Shown here one piece after another: positions 30,901 to 37,478 of a stretch of 64,000 nt of DNA (position 1 is its first letter; the number at the start of each line of letters is the position of its first letter). The stretch lies in assembly GCA_012934845.2 (NCBI GenBank), contig WNNJ02003776.1:124001-188000 (forward strand), in the 5' to 3' direction. The translations under genes and the position numbers were made by a program. The stretch is from Pomphorhynchus laevis. Lineage: Eukaryota; Acanthocephala; Palaeacanthocephala; Echinorhynchida; Pomphorhynchidae. The notes beneath the pieces were generated by a model. That model worked only from the letters and a program-made list of their open reading frames with translations. It had not been told where the DNA came from and did no database searches.

Positions 30901-33562
30901 GTCAGAGTGTACATCGCCTTCGGTATCGCGAAGCAGTTATTTAGCAGGAACAGCGCATCGTGAGCTTAGAGAAACGTTAACCTGCTAAACATGCGTTGTA
31001 ACTCATGAGGCTTCATCTTCAATGCCTTGTCGACGCTTTGATCACATCCGATCAGCGCTCTATCTAACATTGATGATGCTGGGTCGACGTGTTTGATGTA
31101 CGGAGCGACTACCCCGAAACTCCTCAGAACCTCATCGTCGTCAGTAATGAGCACACACTTGCCAACATTTATAATGAGACCTAGCTCTTTTCCTCGCGCC
31201 GTCAACATACTCCAGTCTGTGAACAACGTGTCCATATCACCGCCTAGCATGGCATCATCTATATACCAAATATTGCACTCAGATTTGATGCGCTTTGTCA
31301 GTGTCAAGGCAGTCAGGCAGAAAAACAGCGGACCGAAAGGATCGGTTTGCTGAGGTATCTCGTCTGATATCAAGGTGTACTGGCCGAAACGTAGGAGCGA
31401 TTTGCTGGAGTAGCAGCAGGACAGGTATGGATACAGCTCCGGTAGCTCTCTGCAGATTAATGTCAACATCACATCGCGGCTCAGAGTATTGAAAGCGTTT
31501 GTAAAATCGATTTTCAGCAGATGGCCACTGGTAATGTCTGCTAGATAGCAAAGAGCGGCGTGTGCAGCTGCCCCTGCTCCACGCGGAATCTCGAAGCCGA
31601 GTTAAGAAGGTGCCAATTTCGCGACTACATCGTCCATCACAGCGCGACAGGCGGCCCTCGCTACAAGACGGCGAAATGTGAATCCAACTGTTATAGGTCT
31701 GACATCTCCTCCATTCTTAGCTAGTGAAGATAGCGATTCACCGTACAAGACTGGCCCCACAGTTGCCGGGATTCTACCAGCTAGGCACATGTTACTGAAG
31801 TCCGTCAGCAAAGCTATCAGCTGCTGCCCAGCAGCGCCTGTGAGCGGACTCGTCATGTCATTAATGTCTTAAGGGCGAACGCCGTCAAGTCTTTCTGCTG
31901 AACCTGCTGGGAAAATCTTGATCGCAGCAGCAATATCGCTCTTAATAAGCGTAAGTGCAGGATGCGAGCTGTGTGCGTTGCCACTGGTCTGTATACCCGG
32001 TTTAGTCGAATGCGACGAACTGACGGTCGACGTTGCTCTTTGTGGATGCAGTAAGCGCAGAGCTGCTACCGTTTCATTGTTGAAGGGAGCCAGAGAGTCG
32101 TCGCTGGCTGCCAGCCTTACCGCACCGCGCACGTCGCCCTCTTCGATCTTCGACGACACCCGCGCAGTCAGGTTTTGAAGGTAGTCTGTCGTTGTTCTTT
32201 TCTTTTACTTTTCCTGTTCTGAGTCGACGCTTGTGCTACTGGCTGTGGCTTGACACCACTTTACAAGTATTCTGTTAGAGCCTTGTTCACTCGAGTTGGC
32301 AAACTCAATCGGTGTCGTTTGCCGTCCCGCTCTGAAACTCCAAGGCAGCTTGAGCGAAAAGTGGCAGTTGCTGTCAGGCATCCATGTTGGCGGGTTGCGA
32401 CAATTGGGTCGAGTATTGCCGACACCTAGCCTGGTATGTATGAGTCCTTAGGTATGTATCTAAGGACTCGACCTAAACATGCTTCAACCACGACGTCGAA
32501 TAGCGTATCAGCCTGCCCATATTCGTTGTTGTCAGCTTGACTAGCGGTTGTAGCGTTGTCAGTGTCATCAGCACCCATGAGATCGGTGGTCAACACTAGA
32601 AGTTGCACTATAACCGATGAAGGGACACATCCCGACCCAGGACATTGACTGCCGTGTTGTCCGTGGCTGTAGACGACGCCACCTGATGTCAAACTTAGTT
32701 GCCGAAGACAAATTTAGCAGATGCCACTTTTCTTCTATTGACTGGCTGACGCTTGTGAGATCATGGAAGGTTCCTCACGTATTGACGTCGTTCTTGAAAG
32801 CGGCGTTTTGGCAAGTTCGTTATGGTCCCAGTCGCTTTGTGATTTTCGTATGTTAATACGTGACGTGTCGAATACTGCAGGTAATATCAAAAGCGATTCA
32901 TTGTAAGTTGCAAGATAAAGTAAATATATGTGAAACATCGTAACTTTAATTGTATGTTATTTATAACATCAAAAATTTTGATGTTATAATTCAAAGCGTT
33001 TTTACATCTTTACGCCAAGTTTAACACTTTTACAAATAGGAGAGATCGAAAAAGATTATTTTATTAAATATTGTAATAGAAAAGTTAGTATTTATCTAAA
33101 TGTTATATTAGCATTTAACCTCAAGAGCTTAATAAAGATAACAGGAAAAATTATAAGATATTTTTACAGAAAAGATCTTTATTTTAATAGTTTTAATTGA
33201 TTCTTCACTCTTTGGGATTATTTACAATCCCAATGAGTGAACAGTCAACCTAATTATATTTTTAGATCTCCTATTATTATCTCCTAAACAATTTAATTAA
33301 TAAATTGCTTACAGACTGTTTATTTATAAATTTATTTATATCTAAATATAAATTTTTGCTACATTTGATTGATATAAATAACCTCTTGTTAGCTAAATTT
33401 GATCTTTTGTTTAGCGAACATTGGGTAGGAGATAAATATAACAAACCATCAATACAGAACAAGCAGGAAAGCTCAGCTACAGCAGCAGTAAAGAAGCCAC
33501 CAGGTAGTAATCCTCCAGGAAAGTCTGGTCGATCAAAACGTAAGCGAAAGGAAAAATGGTGA
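5611..33562 (+). CDS. SRP72: Signal recognition particle subunit SRP72 (14 exons placed, 5' end missing)
   Basis: SRP72 pairs with SRP68 on the S domain of SRP RNA in the cytosol, for co-translational targeting to the ER. The spliced exons give about 530 residues, against roughly 670 in vertebrates. The TPR-like part includes [72 protein letters not shown] and [18 protein letters not shown]. These line up in order with human SRP72 as I remember it. The RNA-binding core [16 protein letters not shown] is in exon 13. A Lys/Arg-rich tail ends in Trp in exon 14. Every junction has GT..AG and a matching phase. The stretch between the TPR part and the RNA-binding domain is shorter than usual. The N-terminal ~50 residues are absent. 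Introns range from 44 bp to about 10.7 kb and are filled with LINEs and PLEs. Gene identity is strong; individual junctions are by eye. Confidence 0.88.
5726..5855 (+). CDS. SRP72: SRP72 exon 2
   Basis: It follows a 44-bp intron with acceptor GATGAGTAG. It encodes [19 protein letters not shown], a TPR-like helix pair. The donor is ATG|GTATCC. An alternative in-phase donor, CAA|GTTATT at 5,838, would shorten it by six codons and fit the family spacing slightly better. Confidence 0.78.
5905..5964 (+). CDS. SRP72: SRP72 exon 3
   Basis: It is 60 nt, phase 0 to 0, with acceptor TTTTTTTCTAAG and donor CAG|GTCAGA. It encodes [18 protein letters not shown] plus two residues, the family's YRLxRYDECxxxYxxL segment. 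Confidence 0.78.
6011..6085 (+). CDS. SRP72: SRP72 exon 4
   Basis: It is 75 nt, phase 0 to 0, with acceptor ATACTTTCAG and donor [27 protein letters not shown] corresponds to the family's DDYxxERxTNLxAVxA segment. This exon is duplicated, in decayed form, at 4,645-4,719. Confidence 0.85.
6086..6979 (+). repeat. Intron part with PLE4 remnants and AT-rich tandem repeats
   Basis: Bases 6,150-6,205 match the PLE4 RT around [13 protein letters not shown]. Bases 6,240-6,430 match the PLE4 terminal region, ending in the tail motif at 6,401-6,430. Bases 6,615-6,690 are repeated at 21,640-21,720. Bases 6,797-6,836 and 6,940-6,979 are direct repeats (core AAAAGAATTTATTAGTTTAA). No coding potential is seen. 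Confidence 0.55.
6980..8930 (+). mobile_element. RLE-type LINE copy B, 5'-truncated and broken
   Basis: RT begins at about 6,990 ([40 protein letters not shown]), then [10 protein letters not shown] at 7,264 and [15 protein letters not shown] near 7,420. A one-base loss turns the YADD box near 7,530 into a frameshifted WYAMM. The 326-codon open frame at 7,849-8,829 holds the thumb, the knuckle [14 protein letters not shown] and an RLE remnant (VDVTIFN ... [10 protein letters not shown]). The GKRPDG block expected before VDVT is deleted. The 3' end has GGCCCATTTGAGGGAACC and TTGTATC at 8,869-8,901, shared with copies A and D. The element lies in an SRP72 intron, in sense. Confidence 0.8.
8931..9826 (+). 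repeat. AT-rich SRP72 intron with two PLE4 tails
   Basis: Two consecutive PLE4-type terminal regions end in the tail motif at 9,541-9,572 and 9,742-9,772. The second stops only 55 bp before SRP72 exon 5. I see no coding region. Confidence 0.5.
9827..9947 (+). CDS. SRP72: SRP72 exon 5
   Basis: The acceptor is TTGTCAAACAG and the donor CAAG|GTATAC. It is 121 nt, phase 0 to 1. [20 protein letters not shown] fits the family's CYNxACxLIxxxxxxxAxxxLxxAE helix pair. Confidence 0.78.
9996..10047 (+). CDS. SRP72: SRP72 exon 6
   Basis: It follows a 48-bp intron with acceptor TTTTAATATTAG. The donor is CT|GTGAGT, phase 1 to 2. It encodes [16 protein letters not shown], the acidic stretch before the next TPR. 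Confidence 0.75.
10350..11290 (+). mobile_element. PLE4 reverse transcriptase fragment with tandem duplication
   Basis: The open frame at 10,421-10,858 encodes [32 protein letters not shown] and [15 protein letters not shown]. These are PLE-type RT motifs (the KLHK box, then RFI). It is nearly identical to the PLE4 copy on the - strand at 41.3-41.7 kb. A further stretch of the same RT segment is present twice in tandem at 10,952-11,103 and 11,104-11,230. The palm and the GIY-YIG domain are absent. Bases 10,048-10,350 before it are simple AT-rich sequence. Confidence 0.8.
10952..11230 (+). repeat. Recent 152-bp tandem duplication in PLE4
   Basis: The stretch AGTACGCTTTATACTAATC... to AAAAAATTAAACCA occurs at 10,952 and again at 11,104. 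I found no difference over about 125 bp. Both copies carry the same decay, so the duplication is younger than the element's inactivation. Confidence 0.85.
11290..11556 (+). mobile_element. RLE-type LINE fragment (knuckle and endonuclease)
   Basis: One frame reads [18 protein letters not shown], then [28 protein letters not shown] and LVRDFTCPN. This is the CCHC knuckle followed by the RPD...DxTC half of the restriction-like endonuclease. It is closest to copy H at 56 kb. It stops abruptly at about 11,556, where the LINE on the opposite strand begins. Confidence 0.75.
11557..13980 (-). mobile_element. AP-endonuclease LINE (second family), internally deleted
   Basis: Read from right to left. 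The 5' leader lies at 13,980-13,500. The endonuclease start is near 13,490 ([19 protein letters not shown]). The endonuclease end is at 13,032-12,763 ([45 protein letters not shown]). A linker lies at 12,750-12,310 ([35 protein letters not shown]). RT fingers lie near 12,100-11,860 ([27 protein letters not shown]-like). The palm with YADD is missing: finger sequence joins directly to C-terminal sequence ([14 protein letters not shown]) at about 11,850. Elements of this wording, whose endonuclease is often labelled craniofacial-development-protein-2-like, occur widely in animals. I cannot fix the clade (Rex1- or RTE-like). Confidence 0.8.
13649..13920 (-). repeat. Two ~136-bp tandem units in the LINE 5' leader
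   Basis: Bases 13,649-13,784 and 13,785-13,920 are related units (shared TTTGATGATCCAACATC and CTCTTCCGCCTTTTCGTC). Tandem 5' units are common in non-LTR elements, where they can carry the promoter. That role here is inference. Confidence 0.75.
13985..15480 (-). mobile_element. Penelope-like element 2, RT and GIY-YIG fragments
   Basis: Read from right to left. RT fingers lie near 15,470-15,365 in broken frames (PKIHKN, NTIL). The palm is at 15,329-15,087 ([34 protein letters not shown]). A decayed linker follows, then a GIY-YIG domain at about 14,450-14,130 ([53 protein letters not shown]). The usual YIG is YIC. The domain order RT then GIY-YIG is normal for the group. The sequence at 13,985-14,100 is its 3' end. 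It is related to the fragment at 250-545. Confidence 0.8.
15600..17670 (+). mobile_element. RLE-type LINE copy A, 5'-truncated
   Basis: RT runs from about 15,640, through [20 protein letters not shown] and [12 protein letters not shown] (15,765-15,905), to the 258-codon frame at 15,948-16,724. That frame holds [16 protein letters not shown], the intact catalytic [11 protein letters not shown] and [19 protein letters not shown]. It is closest to copy B. The region downstream (16,730-17,300) keeps only weak traces of the knuckle and endonuclease, with stops in each frame. The 3' end has GGGCCCATTTGCGGAACC and TTGTATC at 17,634-17,660. Confidence 0.78.
17671..18204. other. AT-rich interval, hairpin and PLE remnants
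   Basis: Bases 17,770-17,830 match a PLE-associated sequence at 57,335-57,395 (CTCCGGAGGTCTATTT). A hairpin with 28-bp arms (TGTGTAATTATCAGT ... ACTGATAATTACACA) lies at 17,811-17,874. PLE4 terminal sequence ends in the tail motif at 17,972-18,000. Confidence 0.55.
18205..18370 (+). mobile_element. Short 3' fragment of an RLE-type LINE
   Basis: One frame reads [20 protein letters not shown]. This is the PVAVETLGxxGxxA...L segment that ends the restriction-like endonuclease in this family. It is an isolated GC-richer island in AT-rich DNA, truncated on both sides. Confidence 0.5.
18371..20711 (+). other. Long AT-rich SRP72 intron without recognised genes
   Basis: It contains the AT microsatellite at 18,893-18,966 and a PLE4 tail motif at 19,052-19,080. 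A 41-bp tandem repeat (GTGTCTTGAGGCATTATTTT) starts near 20,019. A repeated pair (TTTTATGTTTTATGAGATTA and GCCTAATTCTGACTCGAATT) lies near 20,140-20,250 and 20,335-20,390. No coding sequence is seen. Confidence 0.5.
18893..18966. repeat. (AT)37 microsatellite
   Basis: An uninterrupted AT dinucleotide run of 74 bp. The - strand open frame across it (Tyr-Ile repeats) is a by-product of the repeat. Confidence 0.97.
20712..20792 (+). CDS. SRP72: SRP72 exon 7
   Basis: The acceptor is AATGACTTTAG and the donor AG|GTCTAG. It is 81 nt, phase 2 to 2. [18 protein letters not shown] is a TPR motif matching the family's HGQMAYxLQxQGRxEEALxLY. Joined to exon 6 it continues the helix without a gap. Confidence 0.8.
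20853..20910 (+). CDS. SRP72: SRP72 exon 8
   Basis: It is 58 nt, phase 2 to 0, after a 60-bp intron. [20 protein letters not shown] fits the family's KPTDxxLxAVxxNNxxxxNxD segment. Without this exon the frames of exons 7 and 9 cannot be joined. Confidence 0.75.
20958..21083 (+). CDS. SRP72: SRP72 exon 9
   Basis: The acceptor is CTTTTTAG and the donor AAG|GTAAAT. It is 126 nt, phase 0 to 0. [20 protein letters not shown] resembles the family's xKLSKKQxxxIxFNxALLxM. Confidence 0.82.
21084..22079 (+). other. AT-rich SRP72 intron segment
   Basis: No gene is recognised. Bases 21,640-21,720 are a second copy of the stretch at 6,615-6,690 (shared CATTGGCAA and ATTCAAAAATAATACT). It is a dispersed repeat of unknown type. 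Confidence 0.4.
22080..22370 (-). mobile_element. PLE terminal fragment with degenerate hammerhead-like core
   Basis: On the - strand the stretch TGACGATGACAAGAG...CCCGTC is followed by GAAACG (22,125-22,100). This resembles the CTGANGA / stem II / GAAA order of PLE hammerheads, but the first C is an A and stem I is weak. The upstream part (GGTGGTTTATTCCAACAAAG) looks like a terminal repeat. There is no protein domain. Confidence 0.4.
22490..23440 (-). mobile_element. PLE4 copy, inverted partner
   Basis: On the - strand this matches the PLE4 RT C-terminal part ([20 protein letters not shown] in broken frames) and its 3' tail, with CAGTTCCTCCTGATGACATC near 22,800-22,830. It faces the + strand copy starting at 23,450, so the two lie head to head. 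It is heavily decayed. Confidence 0.65.
23450..24895 (+). mobile_element. PLE4 copy, RT nearly complete but broken
   Basis: It carries the RT sections [15 protein letters not shown] (near 23,760), [20 protein letters not shown] (23,996-24,055), YIDDICVF in a shifted frame near 24,135, and the C-terminal open frame at 24,341-24,598 ([33 protein letters not shown]). The conserved 3' tail with CCTGATAGCATAGCAGTTCC follows, then terminal AT-rich sequence to about 24,895. No GIY-YIG domain is seen. A frameshift separates the palm blocks. Confidence 0.8.
24950..25870 (+). mobile_element. LINE RT fragment flanked by a 29-bp direct repeat
   Basis: Between 24,979 and 25,841 lies a LINE RT fragment. 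[17 protein letters not shown] near 25,035 and [19 protein letters not shown] near 25,145 precede the open frame at 25,208-25,591. That frame holds [18 protein letters not shown], the catalytic [10 protein letters not shown] and [10 protein letters not shown]. The two flanks are identical over 29 nt (AACTATTTGAACTATTTTGA + ACGAATACA) at 24,950-24,978 and 25,842-25,870. This is best read as a target-site duplication from one insertion of an already 5'-truncated copy. Confidence 0.78.
25880..26060 (+). mobile_element. PLE4 terminal sequence
   Basis: It begins TTTATTTATTAGTCAATTCA, as at 24,765 and 63,335, and ends in the tail motif at 26,024-26,053. It lies 80 bp before SRP72 exon 10. Confidence 0.55.
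26133..26249 (+). CDS. SRP72: SRP72 exon 10
   Basis: The acceptor is TTTTGTCTTCAG and the donor CAG|GTAAAT. It is 117 nt, phase 0 to 0. It encodes [20 protein letters not shown] and [12 protein letters not shown], a TPR-like pair. Confidence 0.75.
26250..26689 (+). other. AT-rich SRP72 intron, nothing recognised
   Basis: No coding, repeat or structural signal stands out in this part of the intron. Confidence 0.4.
26690..27300 (+). mobile_element. PLE GIY-YIG fragment between inverted terminal repeats
   Basis: Bases 26,843-27,060 read [48 protein letters not shown] and [11 protein letters not shown]. This is the second half of a PLE GIY-YIG endonuclease, interrupted by stops. It is flanked by inverted repeats of about 110 bp (26,690-26,800 and 27,170-27,290). 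Each repeat carries a degenerate hammerhead-like core. The RT is absent. It sits in an SRP72 intron. Confidence 0.72.
27464..27509 (+). CDS. SRP72: SRP72 exon 11
   Basis: The acceptor is TACATTGTAG and the donor CAAG|GTATTG. It is 46 nt, phase 0 to 1. [15 protein letters not shown] leads into a TPR. Confidence 0.7.
27559..27614 (+). CDS. SRP72: SRP72 exon 12
   Basis: It follows a 49-bp intron with acceptor TTTAACTAATAG and donor TGG|GTTTGA. It is 56 nt, phase 1 to 0. [17 protein letters not shown] matches the family's NISKACLILRSIEELKHKPG region. Confidence 0.75.
27615..28362 (+). other. AT-rich SRP72 intron with a strong hairpin
   Basis: Apart from the hairpin listed separately at 28,246-28,316, nothing is recognised. 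Confidence 0.45.
28246..28316. repeat. 71-nt near-perfect hairpin in an SRP72 intron
   Basis: The left arm contains GAACGAAGAAGCAGAAA and the right arm TTTCTGCTTCTTCGTTC, both within arms of 34 bp with about three mismatches and a 3-nt loop. The size and near-perfect pairing resemble either a foldback insertion or a precursor of small RNA. Only the structure is seen. Confidence 0.8.
28363..28814 (+). CDS. SRP72: SRP72 exon 13 with the RNA-binding core
   Basis: The acceptor is AATTTATTTTAG. It is 452 nt, phase 0 to 2, with a strong donor TG|GTAACT at 28,815. It encodes the last helices, [20 protein letters not shown], a [13 protein letters not shown] basic run and the SRP72 signature [16 protein letters not shown]. 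This signature binds SRP RNA in characterised homologues. If the donor is not used, translation ends two codons later at TGG TAA (28,813-28,818). Confidence 0.92.
28819..29756 (+). other. AT-rich start of the last SRP72 intron
   Basis: It contains ATCTTATCAT-type short repeats around 29,170-29,280 and a hairpin with 12-bp arms (CATAAACTACAT / ATGTAGTTTATG) at 29,406-29,433. There is no coding signal. Confidence 0.45.
29757..32760 (-). mobile_element. RLE-type LINE copy C, nearly full length, broken
   Basis: Read from right to left. The N-terminal zinc-finger area is at 32,692-32,600 ([20 protein letters not shown]). A linker and RT start lie at 32,159-31,602 ([40 protein letters not shown]). 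RT continues with [30 protein letters not shown] and the intact catalytic [12 protein letters not shown] (31,551-30,966), then thumb and knuckle. The endonuclease keeps [16 protein letters not shown] near 30,100, but its RPDG is changed to RSGG. The C-terminus [20 protein letters not shown] ends near 29,760. Frames change several times. It lies antisense within the last SRP72 intron. Confidence 0.85.
32761..33414 (+). other. End of the last SRP72 intron with two palindromes
   Basis: There is a perfect palindrome at 32,961-32,989 (TTATAACATCAAAA, one-base centre). There is a hairpin at 33,204-33,241 (TTCACTCTTTGGGATT / AATCCCAATGAGTGAA, one mismatch). The branch and polypyrimidine region GATCTTTTGTTTAG precedes exon 14. 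Confidence 0.55.
33415..33562 (+). CDS. SRP72: SRP72 exon 14, terminal coding exon
   Basis: Acceptor TTTTGTTTAG|C completes the split codon of exon 13 (TG + C). It encodes [20 protein letters not shown] and a basic end [14 protein letters not shown], then TGA. Vertebrate SRP72 also finishes in a Lys-rich tail with a final Trp, as I recall, which supports the join. A possible poly(A) signal ATTAAA lies at 33,584-33,589. Confidence 0.8.
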
Positions 33563-33766
33563 ATTAGACATACCGTTATATTCATTAAAATAGTGCAAAA
33601 TATTTGAAAATTTATGTTATAAAAATATCCACTGTTTGCAAAACGATAATTATTTAAATTATGTGAGAATTACTAAAAAGAGTTTAATTTTTTTAATTCG
33701 CAAAAAGAAACGACTGAGACAACAATCAAATCTTGCGCCTTCAATTGTCGACTATTTACTACCACA

Positions 33767-36700
33767 ATGATTCAAAGAAATAGTTGCTGTGAATTGAAAG
33801 GAGGCGAGGACAACCACGAAATATCGAATTTATTTGAAACTGCCGGGATGCATCGAATGATCGAACAGCCGAATGTTCGATCATCCAATCAGGACATACG
33901 GGAGACTTCAGTATCTATAAATATGGATATAAACGGATATGCGGAAGTCAAATTGCCATTCGTTCCTGAAATTAATAACACTCCTCAAGAACAAATTAGT
34001 AGACAACAATTTGGCGAATGCTGCGTGTGCTTCCGATCCTTCCGTATAACGTTAGCCGGTGTGTTGTGGAAACACGGAGGAAGAATTAGCTGCCCCGGAT
34101 CCGGATTGCTCCCAAAATCAGCAGATGCAGCAACGTTTCCCCATGACCCGATACCTTTATCGCCTAGAGTTGAAGACCTAGTTTCAAACGTCAAGGAACA
34201 GTTTCGATCTGGATTCCGCGCTGTTAGACGAATTCCTAAGACAGCGCGCTGCACCGTGGCAATTAAACTTTGATCCCTTTTGCGTGCCGCCACAATCTCT
34301 CCTTCTGAATTGATTAACTATAAGAATTTGTTGAGTTTCCCCGCTATTGTCTCTGTTTGCCTCCCTCTCGTGAAGTTTCTCTTGTCAGCTGGATAAAGGA
34401 ATCATGTAGTCGTTTTCCGCCAGCTCGGGATAGCATGATTGATTTGGGGTTCCACCGCCAGCCACTGAGCCGTATGGAAAATCGTTCGCGTAGGCGACCC
34501 GAACCAAAAGAATTGCGCCGCAAGATTTCCGAAAAAATTGAGCTCGGGTATGCACGCGGTGCCATGAGACTAGTAATGTGCGAGGATACTTTCGCTCTTA
34601 CGATGAAGAGACCTCTCTTATTTTACAGCATTCGCACCCACCCAGTCTTTGCTCAGCCAGTAATTACGCGTCTTTGCCCATTTCACAGGATACATTAACA
34701 CGCTGCCCACAAAAGGTCTAGGAGGAGATTATAAAATCAATAAGCTATTTTGCTAACCATGCATCAAGAGGACTTGATGGTCTGAGCCCGATCCATTTGA
34801 AGGATCTTACCGGACCGGGCTGTGCCGCTGCGGGACAAGATCTTCTAACGGCTTTGTCTGATTTCTCGCCCATGGTCCTAAACGGCGGCGTCCCACTGTG
34901 CTTTAGACCAATTTTCTTTGGAGCTAAGTTGATTGCGCTTAAAAAACCCGATGACGGACTTCGCCCAATAGCCATTGGTAACACCTTACGCAGAATGGTG
35001 GCCGAAATAGAATGTCGTCTGGCTACTGGTGAGGCAGTTGCTGTCATGTCTCCCTTTCAAGTTGGTGTCGGAGTGCCGTCAGGTGCTGAAGCCGCTGTAC
35101 ATGCTTGCAGATCCCATCTTAGACTAATGCACGGACAGAATGCTCTGCTTAAGCTGGATTTTCGAAATGCTTTTTATTGCATCAAACGATCATCGTTACT
35201 CGCTGCTGCGTACCGTTATATCCCTGCCATTTCCCGCTTTGTGCAATCAAGTTATAACGAAACTTCTTGGTTATTTCATGGCCCGAATACCCTACTTTCA
35301 CATGGGAGTGCAGCAAGGGGACCCTCTGGGACCAATGCTATTTTCCTTGGCGGTTATAGTGCTAAGTGAGACATTACATAACACACTAAATATATGGTAC
35401 TTAGGCGACGCCACCTTATCCGGGGATGTAGCCACTCTAAATGATGACATTCGTCGTATTCGCGAAGGAGGACTTGAGCTAGGACTTGTTTTGAATGAAG
35501 ATAAATCGGAGGTCATTACTAATAACCAGAATGTGGCTAATTCCATTTTGCTGTCACTACTAGGATCAAAACGAGTATCACTCGAACGTTCTTCGTTGCT
35601 GGGATCTTCTACTGGCGATGTGGCCAATATCGATAGATTATTTGACAGAGCGACTTCTAGCTTAACAAAGATGAGTACTAGACTTTTATTCCTCGCTAGA
35701 CATGACAGTCTTTATTTGTTGCGGCACTGCGTGGGTGGGACGAAGTTATCGTATTTGCTTCGTACATCATTGGCCTTTTTACGTGGAGGCCTTTTAAGTT
35801 TTGACGCAGTCCTTCGATCTTCTCTGGAGTCACAGTTTAATGTTAGCATTGACAAATAAGCCTGGTCACAGGCGCCCCTCCCGATCGCCCTTGGTGGTCT
35901 AGGGATTGCGTCAGCCGTCAATACTGCCCTTCCAGCATTCCTGTCATCGGTATCCACAACACAGCGGTTGGTCGAGCGACTGTTGGCACGCTGCTCCGTT
36001 TTCTCGCATACAGACCCCGAATTCGAGCTGGGAAGGTCGATGTGGTTATTGAGCCTCGGAACGGATCATTCTGATAATCCAGAGCGTCAGAAATCTTTGA
36101 GTGCCCCGATTCAAAAGCTAATATGCAAGCAGCTATTAGACTCTGCCCCAAACATAACAGAAAGAGCACGATTGCTGGCCGCAGCCGCATCAGCTGCAGG
36201 AGTATTTCTGCAGGCAATACCAAACGCGACATCAGAACAAGATTAGACGACGAGGGGATTCGCACCTCAATTGGCCTTCGTTTGAGATTGCTGCTCTGTG
36301 TCTTATATACTTGTAATTGCGGCGCAATTGTAGATAGACTAGGCCGGCATGGACTATACTGCAAGAGGTCTATCGGCCTCCCCTTCCGACATGCCCAAGT
36401 GAATGGAATAATAAAGGCAACTTTATCAGCAGCGGGTTACCCCTGCTCCTTGGAGCCCTGTGGTATGTCCCGAACTGACGGTAAGAGACCAGATGGGGCC
36501 ACCTTAGTACCATATGACTGTGGACGTCTACTAGTATGGGACCATACTTGCGTGAATACCCTAGCTCTGTATCACGTTGATTGTTCTGCAGCAGGTGCTG
36601 GAGCTCTGGCCACGGAAGCTGAACTCAGGAAACGGATCAAATATACATATCTGGATCCTTCATATTGCAGCTTCGTCCCAGTAGCTGTCGAGCCAATCGG

Positions 36701-36960
36701 CGCCTTAGAATGTGAAGCCACCGCTCGCTTTGAACTAATTGGGAAGCGACTGAGGCTAGCTACAAACGACACCCAGGCAAAATTTCATTTCCTACAGCGC
36801 ATAAGTGCTGCAATTCAGCGGGGGAATTCATCATGCGTCAGGGAGAGTCTTATGCAATTTTGATTCCGAAGCCCAATGATCCCCTATTTTTTATTAAACG
36901 TTATCTAAGTAATAATGTGGGGCCCATTTGCGGGCAACCTATTCAATTGTATCTTATGGA
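33767..36960 (+). mobile_element. RLE-type LINE copy D, nearly full length, catalytically dead
   Basis: The N-terminal zinc finger is at 34,018-34,120 (CCVCFRSFRITLAGVLWKHG, CPGSG). The linker is at 34,360-34,790. RT runs 34,797-35,859 in two frames (LRPIAIGNTLRRMVAEIECR, LLKLDFRNAF, MGVQQGDPLGPMLFSLAV), where the YLDD box reads WYLGD, losing a catalytic Asp. The thumb is followed by the knuckle CNCGAIVDRLGRHGLYC near 36,315. The endonuclease at 36,480-36,850 keeps KRPDGATLVPYDCGRLLVWD, KRIKY and FVPVAVEPIGALECEA. The 3' end shows GGGGCCCATTTGCGGGCAAC and TTGTATC at 36,918-36,955. It lies just downstream of SRP72, in the same orientation. Confidence 0.88.
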
Positions 36961-37478
36961 TTAATAATGTTATAGTTGAAAAAATATTTATAATTGATAC
37001 AATTTTTAATGGTAGATCTAAGGCGAAGAGACAATTATTTATTTTACAATTTAGATCCAATATTTTGGTAGCACGTGGGTACACCATTACCAAGGATTTT
37101 TCAATTGTAAGTATTAATCAAGTAATTACTTGATTACTTGATTAATCAAGTAACTCGATTAATTTTTTAACCAGTAAAATAAATTAAGCAAAATTTAAAA
37201 ATTACATTCTAACGTTTTTGTGTTTAAACAAAACGATTAAGTATATTCCGATTAAGTACAATCCGCTTATATATTAATATATAAGTAATAATATATTGAT
37301 CGGGCGATCGATATATTCTACATATGAGAGCACATTTGCTTCCATCATTTTACTAAACCTAGAAAGTCTTGATGCTTTTTTGTAGCATAAAAAAATAAAA
37401 TTAGTTCTTCAAGTTTGTGTGTTTTGTAGCAAATCGCGTAAAAGCACATTAATTATCATATAGTTCCAATATGAAACC
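36961..37478. other. AT-rich interval with small palindromes
   Basis: Self-complementary TTGATTAATCAAGT-type runs lie at 37,114-37,155. No gene or element is recognised otherwise. Confidence 0.45.

Noticed and set aside
31093-32178. Several + strand frames within LINE copy C
   Set aside because: Antisense shadows of the RT (YIDD) and linker on the - strand.
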